NCBI GenBank assembly: GCA_014218215.1
Contig: CP043652.1
Coordinates: 2,666,001 to 2,730,000, forward strand
Reading direction: 5' to 3'
Origin: Geodermatophilaceae bacterium NBWT11
GTDB lineage: Bacteria; Actinomycetota; Actinomycetes; Mycobacteriales; Geodermatophilaceae
Length of the DNA stretch: 64,000 bases
Position numbers and translations under genes: made by a program. Of this stretch, positions 33,938 through 42,635 are shown in pieces. Under the pieces are notes generated by a model. That model saw only the letters and a list, made by a program, of their open reading frames with translations. It did no database searches and had not been told where the DNA came from. The stretch's first letter is position 1. Each line of letters opens with the position of its first letter.

Positions 33938-34447
33938 GTGCCGATCAGCTCGCCCGAGGGCAAGGACTGGACCCGTCAGAAGATCCGCGAGCTCGCGCCG
34001 GAGTCGCTGCTGGACGTGGGAGCCGGAGCCGGCACCTACGCCAAGCTCCTGGCCGAGGACCGGCCCGCGCGGCTGACCGCGCTGGAGGTCTTCGAGCCCT
34101 ACGTGGAGAAGTACGGGCTGCGCGAGCTCTACGACGAGGTGGTGCTGGGCGACGCCCGCACCACCGAGCTGCCCGCCGCCGACGTCGTCGTCCTCGGTGA
34201 CGTGGCCGAGCACATGACCGTCGAGGAGGCCCAGGACCTCTGGCGCCGGGCCGGCGAGGCCGCCGGGCGCGCGGTCTACATGAGCATCCCGATCGTGCAC
34301 TACCCGCAGGGCGAGCTGGAGCACAACCACCACGAGGTGCACGTGGTCGACGACTGGGACCACGACAAGGTCATGGCCGCCTTCCCCGGGATCACCGACA
34401 CCTTCCGCGGCGAGGTCGTCGGGGTCTACGAGCGCCGCACCGACTGA
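33938..34447 (+). CDS. Class I SAM-dependent methyltransferase
   Basis: 169 residues. The S-adenosylmethionine site LLDVGAGAGTYAKLLAED (motif I) is followed by LTALEVFEPYVEKY (motif II) and AADVVVLGDVAEHMTVEEA (motif IV). LEHNHHEVHVVDDWDHDKVM is a His-rich segment. Resembles small methyltransferases associated with glycosyltransferase clusters, but the substrate cannot be stated. Ends 2 bases before a strong palindrome. Confidence 0.88.
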   Translation: MPISSPEGKDWTRQKIRELAPESLLDVGAGAGTYAKLLAEDRPARLTALEVFEPYVEKYGLRELYDEVVLGDARTTELPAADVVVLGDVAEHMTVEEAQDLWRRAGEAAGRAVYMSIPIVHYPQGELEHNHHEVHVVDDWDHDKVMAAFPGITDTFRGEVVGVYERRTD

Positions 34448-34449
34448 TC

Positions 34450-34488
34450 GGAGGGTGGGGGCGCAGACTTCCTGCGCTCCCACCCTCC
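34450..34488. terminator. Palindromic terminator family 3, copy 1
   Basis: 17-base arms 34450-34466 (GGAGGGTGGGGGCGCAG) and 34472-34488 pair with one mismatch around ACTTC. It lies between converging genes, 2 bases from each stop. A relative with compensating base changes stands at 53882-53920. Confidence 0.85.
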
Positions 34489-34490
34489 AC

Positions 34491-35081
34491 TCAGAGCTCG
34501 AGGGCCAGTTCGGCGCGCATCTCGGTGTCGTCCTGGGCCGGGGTGGCGGCCTTGGTGTGCTCGCGCCAGACCTGGCCCATCGGCGGGAACACCGAGCGGT
34601 GCACCTGGGCGCCGGGGTCCCACAGCCTGGAGCGCATCACGGCCTTCGCGCAGTGGAAGTAGGCCCGCTCGACGTCGATCACGGTCACCGACAGCGGCTG
34701 CTTGCCGAACTCGGTCAGGTCGGCGTCGACCTCGGCCGGGGTGACCAGCCGGGCGCGGCCGTAGACCCGCAACGTCTCCTCGATGCCGGGCACGAAGAAC
34801 ATCAGCGCCACCCGGGGGTTGCCGGCCAGGTTGCGCAGGCTGTCGACCCGGTTGTTGCCCTGGCGGTCGGGCAGCGCCAGCGTGTGCTCGTCGACCACCC
34901 GGACGAAGCCTGGACCGCCACCGCGGGGGGAGACGTCGGGGAAGCCGTCGGGGTCCACCGTCGCCAGCGTGGCGAACGGCGAGAGCTCGATGAACCGGGC
35001 GCAGTGGTGGTCGACGTGGTCGATCACCTTGTCCACGGCGCGGGTGGACGCAGCGGGGTAGCTGGAGACGACGGTGCTCAC
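34491..35081 (-). CDS. Pyridoxamine-5'-phosphate-oxidase-like flavin/F420-binding protein (PPOX)
   Basis: 196 residues, split-barrel fold: FIELSPFATLATVDPDGFPDVSPRGGGPGFV, VRVVDEHTLALPDRQGNNRVDSLRNLAGNPRVALMFFVPG and HCAKAVMRSRLWDP are typical of this MSMEG-type oxidoreductase group. Probably binds FMN or F420; substrate unknown. The GTG at 35081 gives the usual start VSTVVSSY; a longer frame from 35099 exists. Divergent from the thioesterase gene. Confidence 0.85.
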   Translation of the reverse strand: MSTVVSSYPAASTRAVDKVIDHVDHHCARFIELSPFATLATVDPDGFPDVSPRGGGPGFVRVVDEHTLALPDRQGNNRVDSLRNLAGNPRVALMFFVPGIEETLRVYGRARLVTPAEVDADLTEFGKQPLSVTVIDVERAYFHCAKAVMRSRLWDPGAQVHRSVFPPMGQVWREHTKAATPAQDDTEMRAELALEL

Positions 35082-35126
35082 CTGCGCAGGAGAACACACC
35101 CCGGGTTGCGTCCGTGTTGCCCGGCC

Positions 35127-35132
35127 TACCGT
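35127..35132 (+). promoter_or_regulatory. -10 box for the thioesterase gene
   Basis: TACCGT, 8 bases before the GTG at 35141. Confidence 0.5.
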
Positions 35133-35140
35133 CTGCAGCC

Positions 35141-35530
35141 GTGTCCCTCACCTGGAGCGCCCCGGTCCGGTACAGCGAGTGCGACGACCAGCGGGTGGTC
35201 TTCAACGCGAACTACCTCGTCTGGGCCGACGAGGCCTCCAACGCGTGGTGGCCCTCGGTCGGGCTGACCTGGGACCCCGACGGCGTCGCCGGCGTGCAGC
35301 CGATGGTGAAGGCCTCGACGTTGGAGTGGACCGCCAGCGCCCGCTGGGGGGACGTCGTCGACGTGGTCTGCGCGCTGGACTCCCTCGGCCGGACCAGCCT
35401 CACGCTGCGCTTCACCGTGTGGGTGGGCGAGCGGCTGTGCTGCGTCGTCCGGACGACCTACGTCGCCACGTCGGACGGCGCGGCGGTGCCCTGGCCCGAC
35501 GTCGTCCGGGCCGCCGTCACAGCCGGCTGA
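35141..35530 (+). CDS. Acyl-CoA thioesterase, hot-dog fold (YbgC/FadM-like)
   Basis: 129 residues. VRYSECDDQRVVFNANYLVWADEASNAWW is the 4-hydroxybenzoyl-CoA-thioesterase-type start, in which the usual D of YxxxD...G/V-x-Y is present as CDDQRVVFNANY. The hot-dog helix and strands follow. Hydrolyses an acyl-CoA of unknown chain. Its 3' end overlaps the DUF1810 gene by 14 bases. Confidence 0.87.
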   Translation: MSLTWSAPVRYSECDDQRVVFNANYLVWADEASNAWWPSVGLTWDPDGVAGVQPMVKASTLEWTASARWGDVVDVVCALDSLGRTSLTLRFTVWVGERLCCVVRTTYVATSDGAAVPWPDVVRAAVTAG

Positions 35531-35924
35531 CGGTCTCCCGGTCCTCGACGCCGCGGTACCACTGGTCCAGCACCTGACCGAAGAGCGGCTGGTCGGGGTC
35601 GGCCCGGCCGAAGAGCGTCATCGACGAGCGCAACTTGCGGTCGTCGGGGGAGTGCAGGACCTCGAGCGCCGTGCGGTCGGGGTGGGCTAGCAGCAGCTCG
35701 GTGACCTCGAGCAGCCTCGGGCCGAGGACCGGGTGGGCCAGGTACTCGCGCGCGGCGTCGAGGTCGGGGATCGCGTAGCGGCGGTTCATGTCCGAGGTGC
35801 CCAGGCCGGCGAGCTGGGGGAAGACGAACCACATCCAGTGCGTCCGCTTGTCCCCGGCGCGGAGCTCGGTGCGGACGTCGTCCCAGAGCGGGTCCTGGGC
35901 GTCGACGAAGCGCTGGGTGTCCAT
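35517..35924 (-). CDS. DUF1810 family protein
   Basis: 135 residues beginning [42 protein letters not shown], the DUF1810 hallmark, and ending in a helical MTLFGRADPDQPLFGQVLDQWY. The family has unknown function (about 140 residues normally, so this is full length). ATG overlaps the cobQ stop by one base, so it is co-transcribed with cobQ; whether it takes part in cobalamin synthesis is unknown. Confidence 0.88.
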   Translation of the reverse strand: MDTQRFVDAQDPLWDDVRTELRAGDKRTHWMWFVFPQLAGLGTSDMNRRYAIPDLDAAREYLAHPVLGPRLLEVTELLLAHPDRTALEVLHSPDDRKLRSSMTLFGRADPDQPLFGQVLDQWYRGVEDRETVSRL

Positions 35925-37414
35925 CAGGAGCCTCCGGGTGGGAGCAGGGGGAGACCGGACGGGGCGCCGGCCTCGATCAGGCGCCACAGCGCGTCGGTGT
36001 CGGCGTGGTCGGCGATCAGGTCGCCCAGGGCGTCCAGGCGGGTCTCCCGGACGGCGGCGAAGTCGGTGTCCTCGGCGACGAGGAAGCGCCGGCCGGTGAG
36101 CCGGGCGACCTCGGTGAGGAAGGCCCGGCGGAAGCCGTCGTTCTCCAGCGCGCCGTGCCACGTCGTCCCGAAGACCGCCCCGACCCGGGTGCCGTCGAGG
36201 AACGGCTCACCGCCCTCGACGGTCACAACGCCGTGGTGTATCTCGTAGCCGCGCACCTCGTGGCCCAGCGCCTGTCCGACCGGGCGGCCCAGGGTCTTGT
36301 CCCGGGCGAAGACGACGTCGGTGGGCAGGAGCCCCAGCCCGTCGACGGCCCCGGCCCGGGACTCCACGTCGTCCACGATCGTGCGGGCCAGCATCTGGTG
36401 CCCGCCGCAGATGCCCAGCACCGGCTGGTCCGCCGCGGCCCGGCGGGCGAGCGCTGCGTCCAGGCCACGCTCGCGCAGCCAGGCCAGGTCCGACACGGTC
36501 GAGCGGGTGCCGGGGAGCACCACCAGGTCGGCGTCGGCGAGCTCCTCGGGGCGGGTGGCGTAGCGCACCAGCACGCCGGGCTCGGCGGCCAGCGCGTCCA
36601 GGTCGGTGAAGTTCGACAGCCGCGGCAGCTGCACGACCGACACCCGCAGGACGTCGTCCCCGCGTGGGGGGAGGGAGGGGCCGCGGTCCCCGGCGAGGTC
36701 CAGGGAGTCCTCGACGTCGAGCCACAGGCCGGGCAGCCAGGGCAGCACGCCGAACGTGGGCCGGCCGGTGAGCCGCTCGAGGGTCTCCAGGCCGGGGGCC
36801 AGCAGGCGGACGTCGCCGCGGAACTTGTTCACCAGGAACCCCGCCACCAGCGCCTGGTCGGCCGGTGGCATCAGCGCGACGGTGCCGTAGAGGGCGGGGA
36901 ACACCCCGCCGCGGTCGATGTCGCCGACCACGAGCACCGGCAGGTCGGCCGCGGTCGCCAGGCCCATGTTGGCGATGTCGGTGTCGCGCAGGTTGATCTC
37001 GGTGGGGGAGCCGGCGCCCTCGCAGACCACCACGTCGAACCGGCTGCGCAGGTCGGCCAGGCTGACCAGCACCTGCTCGAGCAGCGCGGCCTTCATCGGC
37101 CGGTAGCTGAGCGCGGTCACGTCGGCGACGGCCCTGCCCAGGACGACGACCTGGCTGGAGTTCTCGCCCCCGGGCTTGAGCAGCACCGGGTTCATCGCGG
37201 CCTCGGGCTCGACCCGGGCGGCGGCGGCCTGGAACACCTGGGCCCGGCCGATCTCCGCACCGTCGGAGGTGACGCCGGAGTTGTTGCTCATGTTCTGCGC
37301 CTTGAACGGCGCCACCGAGACGCCCTGGCGGACCAGCCAGCGGCAGATCCCGGCCGTGACGACGGACTTGCCGGCGTCCGACGTCGTCCCGGCGACCAGC
37401 AGCGCGCCGCTCAC
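35924..37414 (-). CDS. cobQ: Cobyric acid synthase
   Basis: 496 residues. ATP site [60 protein letters not shown] and [20 protein letters not shown]-terminal amidotransferase with the Cys in [10 protein letters not shown] and His in [11 protein letters not shown]. Amidates side chains b, d, e and g of adenosylcobyrinic a,c-diamide. GTG overlaps the plsC stop. It sits outside the riboswitch operon and has no riboswitch of its own in view. Confidence 0.96.
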   Translation of the reverse strand: MSGALLVAGTTSDAGKSVVTAGICRWLVRQGVSVAPFKAQNMSNNSGVTSDGAEIGRAQVFQAAAARVEPEAAMNPVLLKPGGENSSQVVVLGRAVADVTALSYRPMKAALLEQVLVSLADLRSRFDVVVCEGAGSPTEINLRDTDIANMGLATAADLPVLVVGDIDRGGVFPALYGTVALMPPADQALVAGFLVNKFRGDVRLLAPGLETLERLTGRPTFGVLPWLPGLWLDVEDSLDLAGDRGPSLPPRGDDVLRVSVVQLPRLSNFTDLDALAAEPGVLVRYATRPEELADADLVVLPGTRSTVSDLAWLRERGLDAALARRAAADQPVLGICGGHQMLARTIVDDVESRAGAVDGLGLLPTDVVFARDKTLGRPVGQALGHEVRGYEIHHGVVTVEGGEPFLDGTRVGAVFGTTWHGALENDGFRRAFLTEVARLTGRRFLVAEDTDFAAVRETRLDALGDLIADHADTDALWRLIEAGAPSGLPLLPPGGS

Positions 37415-38070
37415 CAGCCGGACTTGTCCTGGCCGGACAGCTCGGCGATGGCCTCCATGACCCGGTCGGTGACCACCCGGCGGGCCTTGCCGTTGCCGGC
37501 CAGCCCGCGCTGCTCGGGGAAGGTGATCGGCTCGCCGAAGGTGATGGTCACCTTGTGCGGGCGCGGCCAGCGGGCCCCGACCGGCTGCACGTGCTCGGTG
37601 CCGTGCACCGCGACCGGGACGACGGGGCAGTCGGCGGTGAGCGCCAGCCACGCCACCCCGGTCTTGCCGCGGGCCAGCTTGCCGTCGCGGGACCGGGTGC
37701 CCTCGGGGTAGATGCCGAACGCCTCACCGGCCTCCAGGGCGTGCAGCACCGTGTCCAGCGCGGCCTGCGCGGCCCGGTGGGTCTGCCGCTCCACCGGCCG
37801 GGCGCCCAGCGCCGTGAACAGCGTCTTCGAGGCCCACCCGCTGATCCCGGTGCCGGTGAAGTACTCGGCCTTGGCCAGGTACCCGACCTTGCGCGGGGCC
37901 ATCAGCGGGATGGCGATGGAGTCGATGAAGGACCGGTGGTTGCTGGCCAGCAGCAGCGGGCCGGTGAGCGGCAGCCGCTCCTTGCCGACCACGGTGGGCC
38001 GGCAGGTGAGGATGAACAGCGGTCTGAGCACGAACCGGGCGATGAAGTAGAACACCGCGCCTCCCTCCAT
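37411..38070 (-). CDS. plsC: 1-acyl-glycerol-3-phosphate acyltransferase (PlsC family)
   Basis: 219 residues. The catalytic HX4D motif is NHRSFID, the phosphate-binding motif is [14 protein letters not shown], and [12 protein letters not shown] follows, all in the PlsC order. A hydrophobic N-terminus ([17 protein letters not shown]) anchors it to the membrane. Probably makes phosphatidic acid. ATG at 38070; the GTG at 38055 is an alternative. Its stop overlaps the cobQ start. The 80 bases to the MocR gene show no clear signal. Confidence 0.9.
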   Translation of the reverse strand: MEGGAVFYFIARFVLRPLFILTCRPTVVGKERLPLTGPLLLASNHRSFIDSIAIPLMAPRKVGYLAKAEYFTGTGISGWASKTLFTALGARPVERQTHRAAQAALDTVLHALEAGEAFGIYPEGTRSRDGKLARGKTGVAWLALTADCPVVPVAVHGTEHVQPVGARWPRPHKVTITFGEPITFPEQRGLAGNGKARRVVTDRVMEAIAELSGQDKSGW

Positions 38071-38150
38071 CGCGTGCCCGACGACGGCGTCCGGGCAACC
38101 CCGGCAGTCTCCCCCACGCCCGGCGCCGACCGGGGGTGGGGCGGGTCACC

Positions 38151-39593
38151 TCAGACCACGGTGGACGACGGCGCCGGCCGCGGGGTGGCCTGTCCGCGCA
38201 GCTGCCGGTCCAGCCCGGCGAGCACCTCGACGGCGCTGCGCAGCTCTCCCGGGGGCCGGGTGAACGGCAGCCGCAGCCGGTCGTCGAAGGCCGCGCCGGT
38301 GCCGAACACCCGGCCCTCGGCGAGCAGCAGCCCGGCCGGGGCCGCCGCCGCGGTGAGCGCCGCGGAGCTGAGCCCGGGCGGCAGCTGCGCCCACACGCAC
38401 AGCCCACCCGAGGGGACCGTGAGCGACCAGTCGGGCAGCTGCTCCCGCACCGCGGCCACGAGGGCGTCCCGCTGGGTGCGCAGCTGCTCCCGGCGGTGGG
38501 CCAGCACGGCGTCCAGGTCGCGGACCAGCGTGGTGGCGGCGAGCTGGTCGAGCAGGCCGACCGACAGCTGCCGGTGCCCCAGCACGGTGGCCAGCCGCTC
38601 CACCAGCGCCGCGTCGGTGCGCAGCCACCCCACCCGCAGTCCGCCCCAGACGGACTTGGAGAGCCCGCCGACGGTGATCATGGCGGCGTCGGGCAGTCCG
38701 GCGGCGACGTGCGGAGCGGGGTCGCCGTCGATGACGAGCTCGGCGGCGATCTCGTCGACGACGGTGAGCACGCCCTGCTGCCACAGCGTCGCGGCCAGCC
38801 GGCGGCGGCCGGTGGCGCTCAGCGAGATGCCGGTCGGGTTGGCGTGGTCGGGCATCAGGTAGGCCATCCGCGGGGCGCTCTGCCGGGCGGCCAGCCGGGC
38901 CGCCTCGACCAGGGCGTCGGGGTCGGCGGCGTCGACCGGCACCGGGACGCAGCGCCCGCCGGCCAGCTCCACCGACCGGATCGCCCCGGGGTAGCTGGGG
39001 TGCTGCACCAGCACCCGGTCGCCGGGCTCCACCAGGGCGCCCCAGACCAGGGCCGCGGCGTCACCGGCCCCGGAGGTGATGAGCACCTGGTCGGCCGTGG
39101 TCGGCAGGCCCTGGGCGGTGTACCGGTCGGCGACCGCTGCCCGCAGTTCGGGCAGGCCGACCGGCACGTAGCCGCTGCCCCGCGTGTACGCCTCCAGCCG
39201 GGTGAGGGCGTCGGCGTAGGCCGGGGCGAGCAGCGGGGACGCCGGGGACGCGCCGTGGGCCAGGTCCACCACGCCGGGGACGTCACCGGACCGCCAGTTC
39301 CAGGCCGGTCGGTCGTCGGGCAGCTCCAGCACGGTGCCCGAGCCGTGCCGGGTGTGTGCGAACCCGGCCTCGCGCAGCGTCCGGTAGGCGCTGGCCACGG
39401 TCACCCGGCTGACCCCCAGGGCGGCAGCGAGGTCGCGCTCGGCCGGCAGTCGGGTGCCGACCGGCAGCTCGCCGGTGACCACCAGCTCCCGCACCCGGCG
39501 GGCCAGCGCGGCGTACCGGGGCGATCCGTCCGTGTCCCCGAGCTGAGCAGCGAGCTCGTGCGCAGGAGTGGACTGCTCGGTGACGACTGGCAT
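38151..39593 (-). CDS. MocR/PdxR-type regulator (GntR DNA-binding + aminotransferase-like domain)
   Basis: 480 residues. N-terminal GntR winged helix (PRYAALARRVRELVVTGELPVGTRLPAERDLAAALGVSRVTVASAYRTL), then a fold-type-I aminotransferase domain with HPSYPGAI, DHANPTGISLS, VVDEIAAEL and the PLP lysine in GGLSKSVWGGLRVGW. Such proteins sense pyridoxal phosphate or amino compounds. The ATG at 39593 is preferred over 39605. A 12-base direct repeat covers its start region. Divergent from a 52-residue membrane protein gene. Confidence 0.92.
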   Translation of the reverse strand: MPVVTEQSTPAHELAAQLGDTDGSPRYAALARRVRELVVTGELPVGTRLPAERDLAAALGVSRVTVASAYRTLREAGFAHTRHGSGTVLELPDDRPAWNWRSGDVPGVVDLAHGASPASPLLAPAYADALTRLEAYTRGSGYVPVGLPELRAAVADRYTAQGLPTTADQVLITSGAGDAAALVWGALVEPGDRVLVQHPSYPGAIRSVELAGGRCVPVPVDAADPDALVEAARLAARQSAPRMAYLMPDHANPTGISLSATGRRRLAATLWQQGVLTVVDEIAAELVIDGDPAPHVAAGLPDAAMITVGGLSKSVWGGLRVGWLRTDAALVERLATVLGHRQLSVGLLDQLAATTLVRDLDAVLAHRREQLRTQRDALVAAVREQLPDWSLTVPSGGLCVWAQLPPGLSSAALTAAAAPAGLLLAEGRVFGTGAAFDDRLRLPFTRPPGELRSAVEVLAGLDRQLRGQATPRPAPSSTVV

Positions 39594-39624
39594 GCGGACC
39601 ACCATGCCGGACTGGACTGCTCGG
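39569..39624. promoter_or_regulatory. Direct repeat, candidate MocR binding site
   Basis: TGGACTGCTCGG occurs at 39569-39580 and 39613-39624, 44 bases apart in the same direction, spanning the MocR start. MocR-type regulators typically bind direct repeats in their own promoter. The nearby GGACTGG/ACCAGTCC pair may be part of the site. Confidence 0.4.
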
Positions 39625-39654
39625 CACCAGTCCTCCGTGCGTCACGGTGGGTCC

Positions 39655-39813
39655 ATGACCTCGGGTGGAGTCCTCGCGCTGCTGTTCCTGCTCGGCTGTG
39701 GCTGGCTGCTGCTGGCCACCGTCCGGGCCGTCGTCCGCGGTGGCCTCGGCCCATCCGACCCGCCGGCCAGCCACCCCCGCGTCGACCCGGCCGGCTTCCT
39801 CGCCTCGCGCTGA
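39655..39813 (+). CDS. Small single-span membrane protein
   Basis: 52 residues: one membrane helix (VLALLFLLGCGWLLLATVRAVV) and a Pro/Arg tail. GGTGGG lies a few bases before the ATG. Divergent from the MocR regulator, which often controls a divergent membrane-protein gene (YczE in others), though this protein is far smaller than YczE. No family recognised. Confidence 0.5.
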   Translation: MTSGGVLALLFLLGCGWLLLATVRAVVRGGLGPSDPPASHPRVDPAGFLASR

Positions 39814-39822
39814 CCGGGCCCG

Positions 39823-39914
39823 GGCGTCGATCAGCTCCGACGACCACCGTGCGTCCTCCTCCACCGGCGTCGGTGGAGGAGGACGCACTCTGGTCGTCCC
39901 AGCTGATCAACGCC
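39823..39914. repeat. Palindromic repeat family 1, copy C (most complete)
   Basis: A 92-base palindrome. Paired blocks are GGCGT/ACGCC, GATCAGCT/AGCTGATC, GACGACCA/TGGTCGTC and the long GTGCGTCCTCCTCCACC with its complement, interrupted by short mismatched steps. Bases 39829-39866 are identical to copies A and B. It lies between the small membrane gene and cobD and covers the cobD stop codon. Confidence 0.92.
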
Positions 39915-40848
39915 GGGGGCGGGCCAGCAGGCGGGTGAGGACGGCGAGGGCGGCGGACGCCGTCCACACCGCGCGGGAGAGGGCGACCGCGCGGGCGACG
40001 TCGGCCCGGACCGGGGGAGCTCCGTCGCCCATCGTGGGGCGCTCCTCCACCCGGGTGCCGTAGACGTTGCGGCCGCCCAGCCGGATGCCCAGCGCGCCGG
40101 CGGCGGCGGCCTCGCAGCGGCCGGAGTTCGGGCTGGGGTGCGCCGCGCCGTCCCGCTGCCAGATCCGCAGCGCCTCACCTGCCGAGCCGCCGACCAGCGG
40201 CGCGACGGCGACGGTGAGTGCCGCGGTGAGCCTGGCGGGCAGCCAGTTGGCGACGTCGTCCGCCCGGGCCGATGCCCAGCCGAACCGGAGGTACCGGTCG
40301 GACCGGTAGCCGACCATCGCGTCCAGGGTGTTCACCGAGCGGTAGGCGACCAGCCCCGGCAGCCCGGCGACCGCACCCCACACCAGCGGGGCGACCGCGG
40401 CGTCGGAGGTGTTCTCCGCGACCGACTCCACCGTGGCGCGCACCAGCTCGGCCTCGCCCAGGGACGACGGGTCGCGGCCGGCGAGGGAGGACAGGTGCGC
40501 CCGCGCGGCGGGCAGGTCGTCGGCGGTCAGGTGCCCGGCCATCTTCGTCCCGGCCCGGCCCAGCGAGGTGCCGCCGAGCACCGACCAGGTGACGAGGGCG
40601 GTCAGCGCCGCGCGGGTGAGCGGCCGCGAGCGGGTGGACCGGTCGGCCGCCGTCCCCAGCGCGGTGACCGTGCCGACGCACACCGCCCAGTACGCGGCAC
40701 CGGTCGCCCGGTCGTCGCGCCAGACGCGTCGTTCCAGCGCTGCGGCGGCCTGGCCGAAGCCGGCGACCGGGTGCCGGCGGCGCGGGTCGCCGAGCGCGGC
40801 GTCGGCCAGCGAGCCCAGGGCGAGGCCGGCGGCGGTCGGGAGGTCCAC
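39907..40848 (-). CDS. cobD: Adenosylcobinamide-phosphate synthase (CobD/CbiB)
   Basis: 313 residues, integral membrane enzyme. Hallmarks are GLALGSLADAALGDPRRRHPVAGFG, ATVESVAENTSDAAVAPLVWGAVAGLPGLVAYRSVNTLDAMVGYRSDRYLRFGWASARADDVANW and PNSGRCEAAAAGALGI. Joins aminopropanol phosphate to adenosylcobyric acid. The GTG at 40848 gives the usual short N-terminus; a TTG at 40866 would add six residues. Its stop lies in palindrome copy C. Confidence 0.94.
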   Translation of the reverse strand: MDLPTAAGLALGSLADAALGDPRRRHPVAGFGQAAAALERRVWRDDRATGAAYWAVCVGTVTALGTAADRSTRSRPLTRAALTALVTWSVLGGTSLGRAGTKMAGHLTADDLPAARAHLSSLAGRDPSSLGEAELVRATVESVAENTSDAAVAPLVWGAVAGLPGLVAYRSVNTLDAMVGYRSDRYLRFGWASARADDVANWLPARLTAALTVAVAPLVGGSAGEALRIWQRDGAAHPSPNSGRCEAAAAGALGIRLGGRNVYGTRVEERPTMGDGAPPVRADVARAVALSRAVWTASAALAVLTRLLARPRR

Positions 40849-40867
40849 GAGGGGAGATGGTGCCAAC

Positions 40868-40873
40868 TACGAT
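40868..40873 (+). promoter_or_regulatory. -10 box for def
   Basis: TACGAT, 8 bases before the ATG at 40882, without a ribosome site. Confidence 0.5.
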
Positions 40874-40881
40874 CGGCCCCC

Positions 40882-41439
40882 ATGCGCCTGCCCGGCCGTT
40901 ACGACGGCGTCGCCCGGCCGATCGTCACCTACGGCAGCAACGAGGTCCTGCACCGTCCGTGCACGCCGGTGACCGAGTTCGGCCGCGACCTCAAGCGGCT
41001 GCTGCTGGACATGTTCGCCTCCATGGAGGCCGCCGACGGCGTGGGCCTGGCGGCCAACCAGATCGGCGTCGACGCCCGGGTGTTCGTCATCGACTGCCCG
41101 GACGCCGACGGCGAGGACGTCATCGGCTACGTGGTGAACCCGGTGCTCACCGTGCTCGAACCGCTGGACGGAGAGCCCGAGGTGGAGGTCACCGAGGAGG
41201 GCTGCCTGTCGGTCCCCGGCCCCTACGCCGAGCTCGAACGGCGCTTCCGCGCCCGGGTCGACGGCGTGGACGCCACCGGCCAGCCCACCTCGATCGAGGC
41301 CACCGGGATGGCCGCCCGCTGCCTGCAGCACGAGTGCGACCACCTCGACGGCACCGTCTACGTCGACCTGCTCCCCGAGGAGCTGCGCGAGCGGCTGCTC
41401 GCCGAGGCCGCCGGCCCCGGGGGCGAGCTCCCCGCGTGA
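40882..41439 (+). CDS. def: Peptide deformylase
   Basis: 185 residues. All three deformylase motifs are exact: GVGLAANQIG, EEGCLSVPG (metal Cys) and QHECDHLDG (HEXXH with metal His and catalytic Glu). Removes the formyl group from nascent proteins. First of a rightward unit with cobL and cobM, linked by GTGA overlap, so a housekeeping gene leads cobalamin genes. The start is set by the leaderless -10 box. Confidence 0.97.
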   Translation: MRLPGRYDGVARPIVTYGSNEVLHRPCTPVTEFGRDLKRLLLDMFASMEAADGVGLAANQIGVDARVFVIDCPDADGEDVIGYVVNPVLTVLEPLDGEPEVEVTEEGCLSVPGPYAELERRFRARVDGVDATGQPTSIEATGMAARCLQHECDHLDGTVYVDLLPEELRERLLAEAAGPGGELPA

Positions 41440-42635
41440 CCGTCGTCGTGGTCGGCATCGGCGCCGACGGCTGGGACGGGCTCGCGCCGCTGTCGAGGGC
41501 CGCCGTCGAGGCCGCCGAGGTGCTGCTCGGCTCGGACCGCCAGCTCGACCTCGTCCCCGCTTCGGTCACCGCGCACCGGCAGGCCTGGCCCTCCCCGATG
41601 GTCCCGGCGCTGCCCGGGCTGTTCGAGACGCACGCCGGGCGGGCCGTCGTCGTCCTCGCCTCCGGTGACCCGATGCTGTCCGGCGTCGGCACCACGCTGG
41701 TGCGGCTGCTCGGCCCCGGGCAGGTGCGGGTGCTCCCGGCGCCGTCCTCGGTCTCGCTGGCCTGCGCCCGGCTGGGCTGGGCGGTGGAGGAGACCGAGGT
41801 GGTCTCGCTGGTCGGCCGGCCCCTGGAGCTGCTGCACCCGCGCGTGCAACCCGGCCGCCGGCTGCTGGTCCTGGGCTCGGACGGCGACACCCCCGCCGCC
41901 GTCGCCGCCCTGCTCACCGCCCGCGGCTACGGGGAGTCCACGGTGACCGTGCTGTCGGAGCTGGGCGGTCCGGCCGAGGCCGTGCACACCGGTACCGCAG
42001 CAGCCTGGACACCGACCGCCGACCCGTTGGTGGTCACCGCCGTGGAGTGCCGGGCCACCCGCGGCACCGCCCCGCTGCCCACCACCCCCGGCCTGCCCGA
42101 CGGCGCCTACGAGAACGACGGCCAGCTGACCAAGAACGAGGTCCGCGCGGTCACGCTGTCCCGGCTGGCCGCCGTCCCCGGGCAGCTGCTCTGGGACGTC
42201 GGCGCGGGCGCCGGGTCGATCGGCATCGAGTGGATGCGCACGCACCCCTCCTGCCGGGCGGTCGCGGTGGAGTCGGTGCAGGAGCGGGCCGAGCGCATCG
42301 TCCGCAACGCCACCCGGCTCGGCGTCCCGCACCTGCGCGTGGTGCACGGCCGGGCGCCGGAGGTCTTCGGTCGGCTCGCACCGCCGGACGCCGTGTTCGT
42401 GGGCGGCGGGGCCACCACCCCGCTGCTGCTGGACGCCTGCTGGGACGCGCTGCGGGAGGGTGGCCGGATGGTGGTCAACGCGGTGACCGTGCAGAGCGAG
42501 GCCGTGCTCGCCGACTGGCACGCCCGCTTCGGCGGTGAGCTGGTGCGCATCTCGGTGCAGCGCGGCGAACCCGTCGGCGGCTTCACCGGCTGGAAGCCGG
42601 CCATGCCCGTGACGATCTGGAGCGGCACCCGATGA
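41436..42635 (+). CDS. cobL: Precorrin-6Y C5,15-methyltransferase (decarboxylating), CbiE-CbiT fusion
   Basis: 399 residues. The N-terminal CbiE half starts VVVVGIGADGWDGL and has VLASGDPMLSGVGTTLVRLLG. The C-terminal CbiT half begins near residue 215 with PGLPDGAYENDGQLTKNEVRAVTLSRLAAVPGQLLWDVGAGAGSIGIEWMR, ending in the SAM site. Methylates C5 and C15 and decarboxylates the acetate side chain. Overlaps def and cobM by 4 bases each. Confidence 0.96.
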   Translation: MTVVVVGIGADGWDGLAPLSRAAVEAAEVLLGSDRQLDLVPASVTAHRQAWPSPMVPALPGLFETHAGRAVVVLASGDPMLSGVGTTLVRLLGPGQVRVLPAPSSVSLACARLGWAVEETEVVSLVGRPLELLHPRVQPGRRLLVLGSDGDTPAAVAALLTARGYGESTVTVLSELGGPAEAVHTGTAAAWTPTADPLVVTAVECRATRGTAPLPTTPGLPDGAYENDGQLTKNEVRAVTLSRLAAVPGQLLWDVGAGAGSIGIEWMRTHPSCRAVAVESVQERAERIVRNATRLGVPHLRVVHGRAPEVFGRLAPPDAVFVGGGATTPLLLDACWDALREGGRMVVNAVTVQSEAVLADWHARFGGELVRISVQRGEPVGGFTGWKPAMPVTIWSGTR

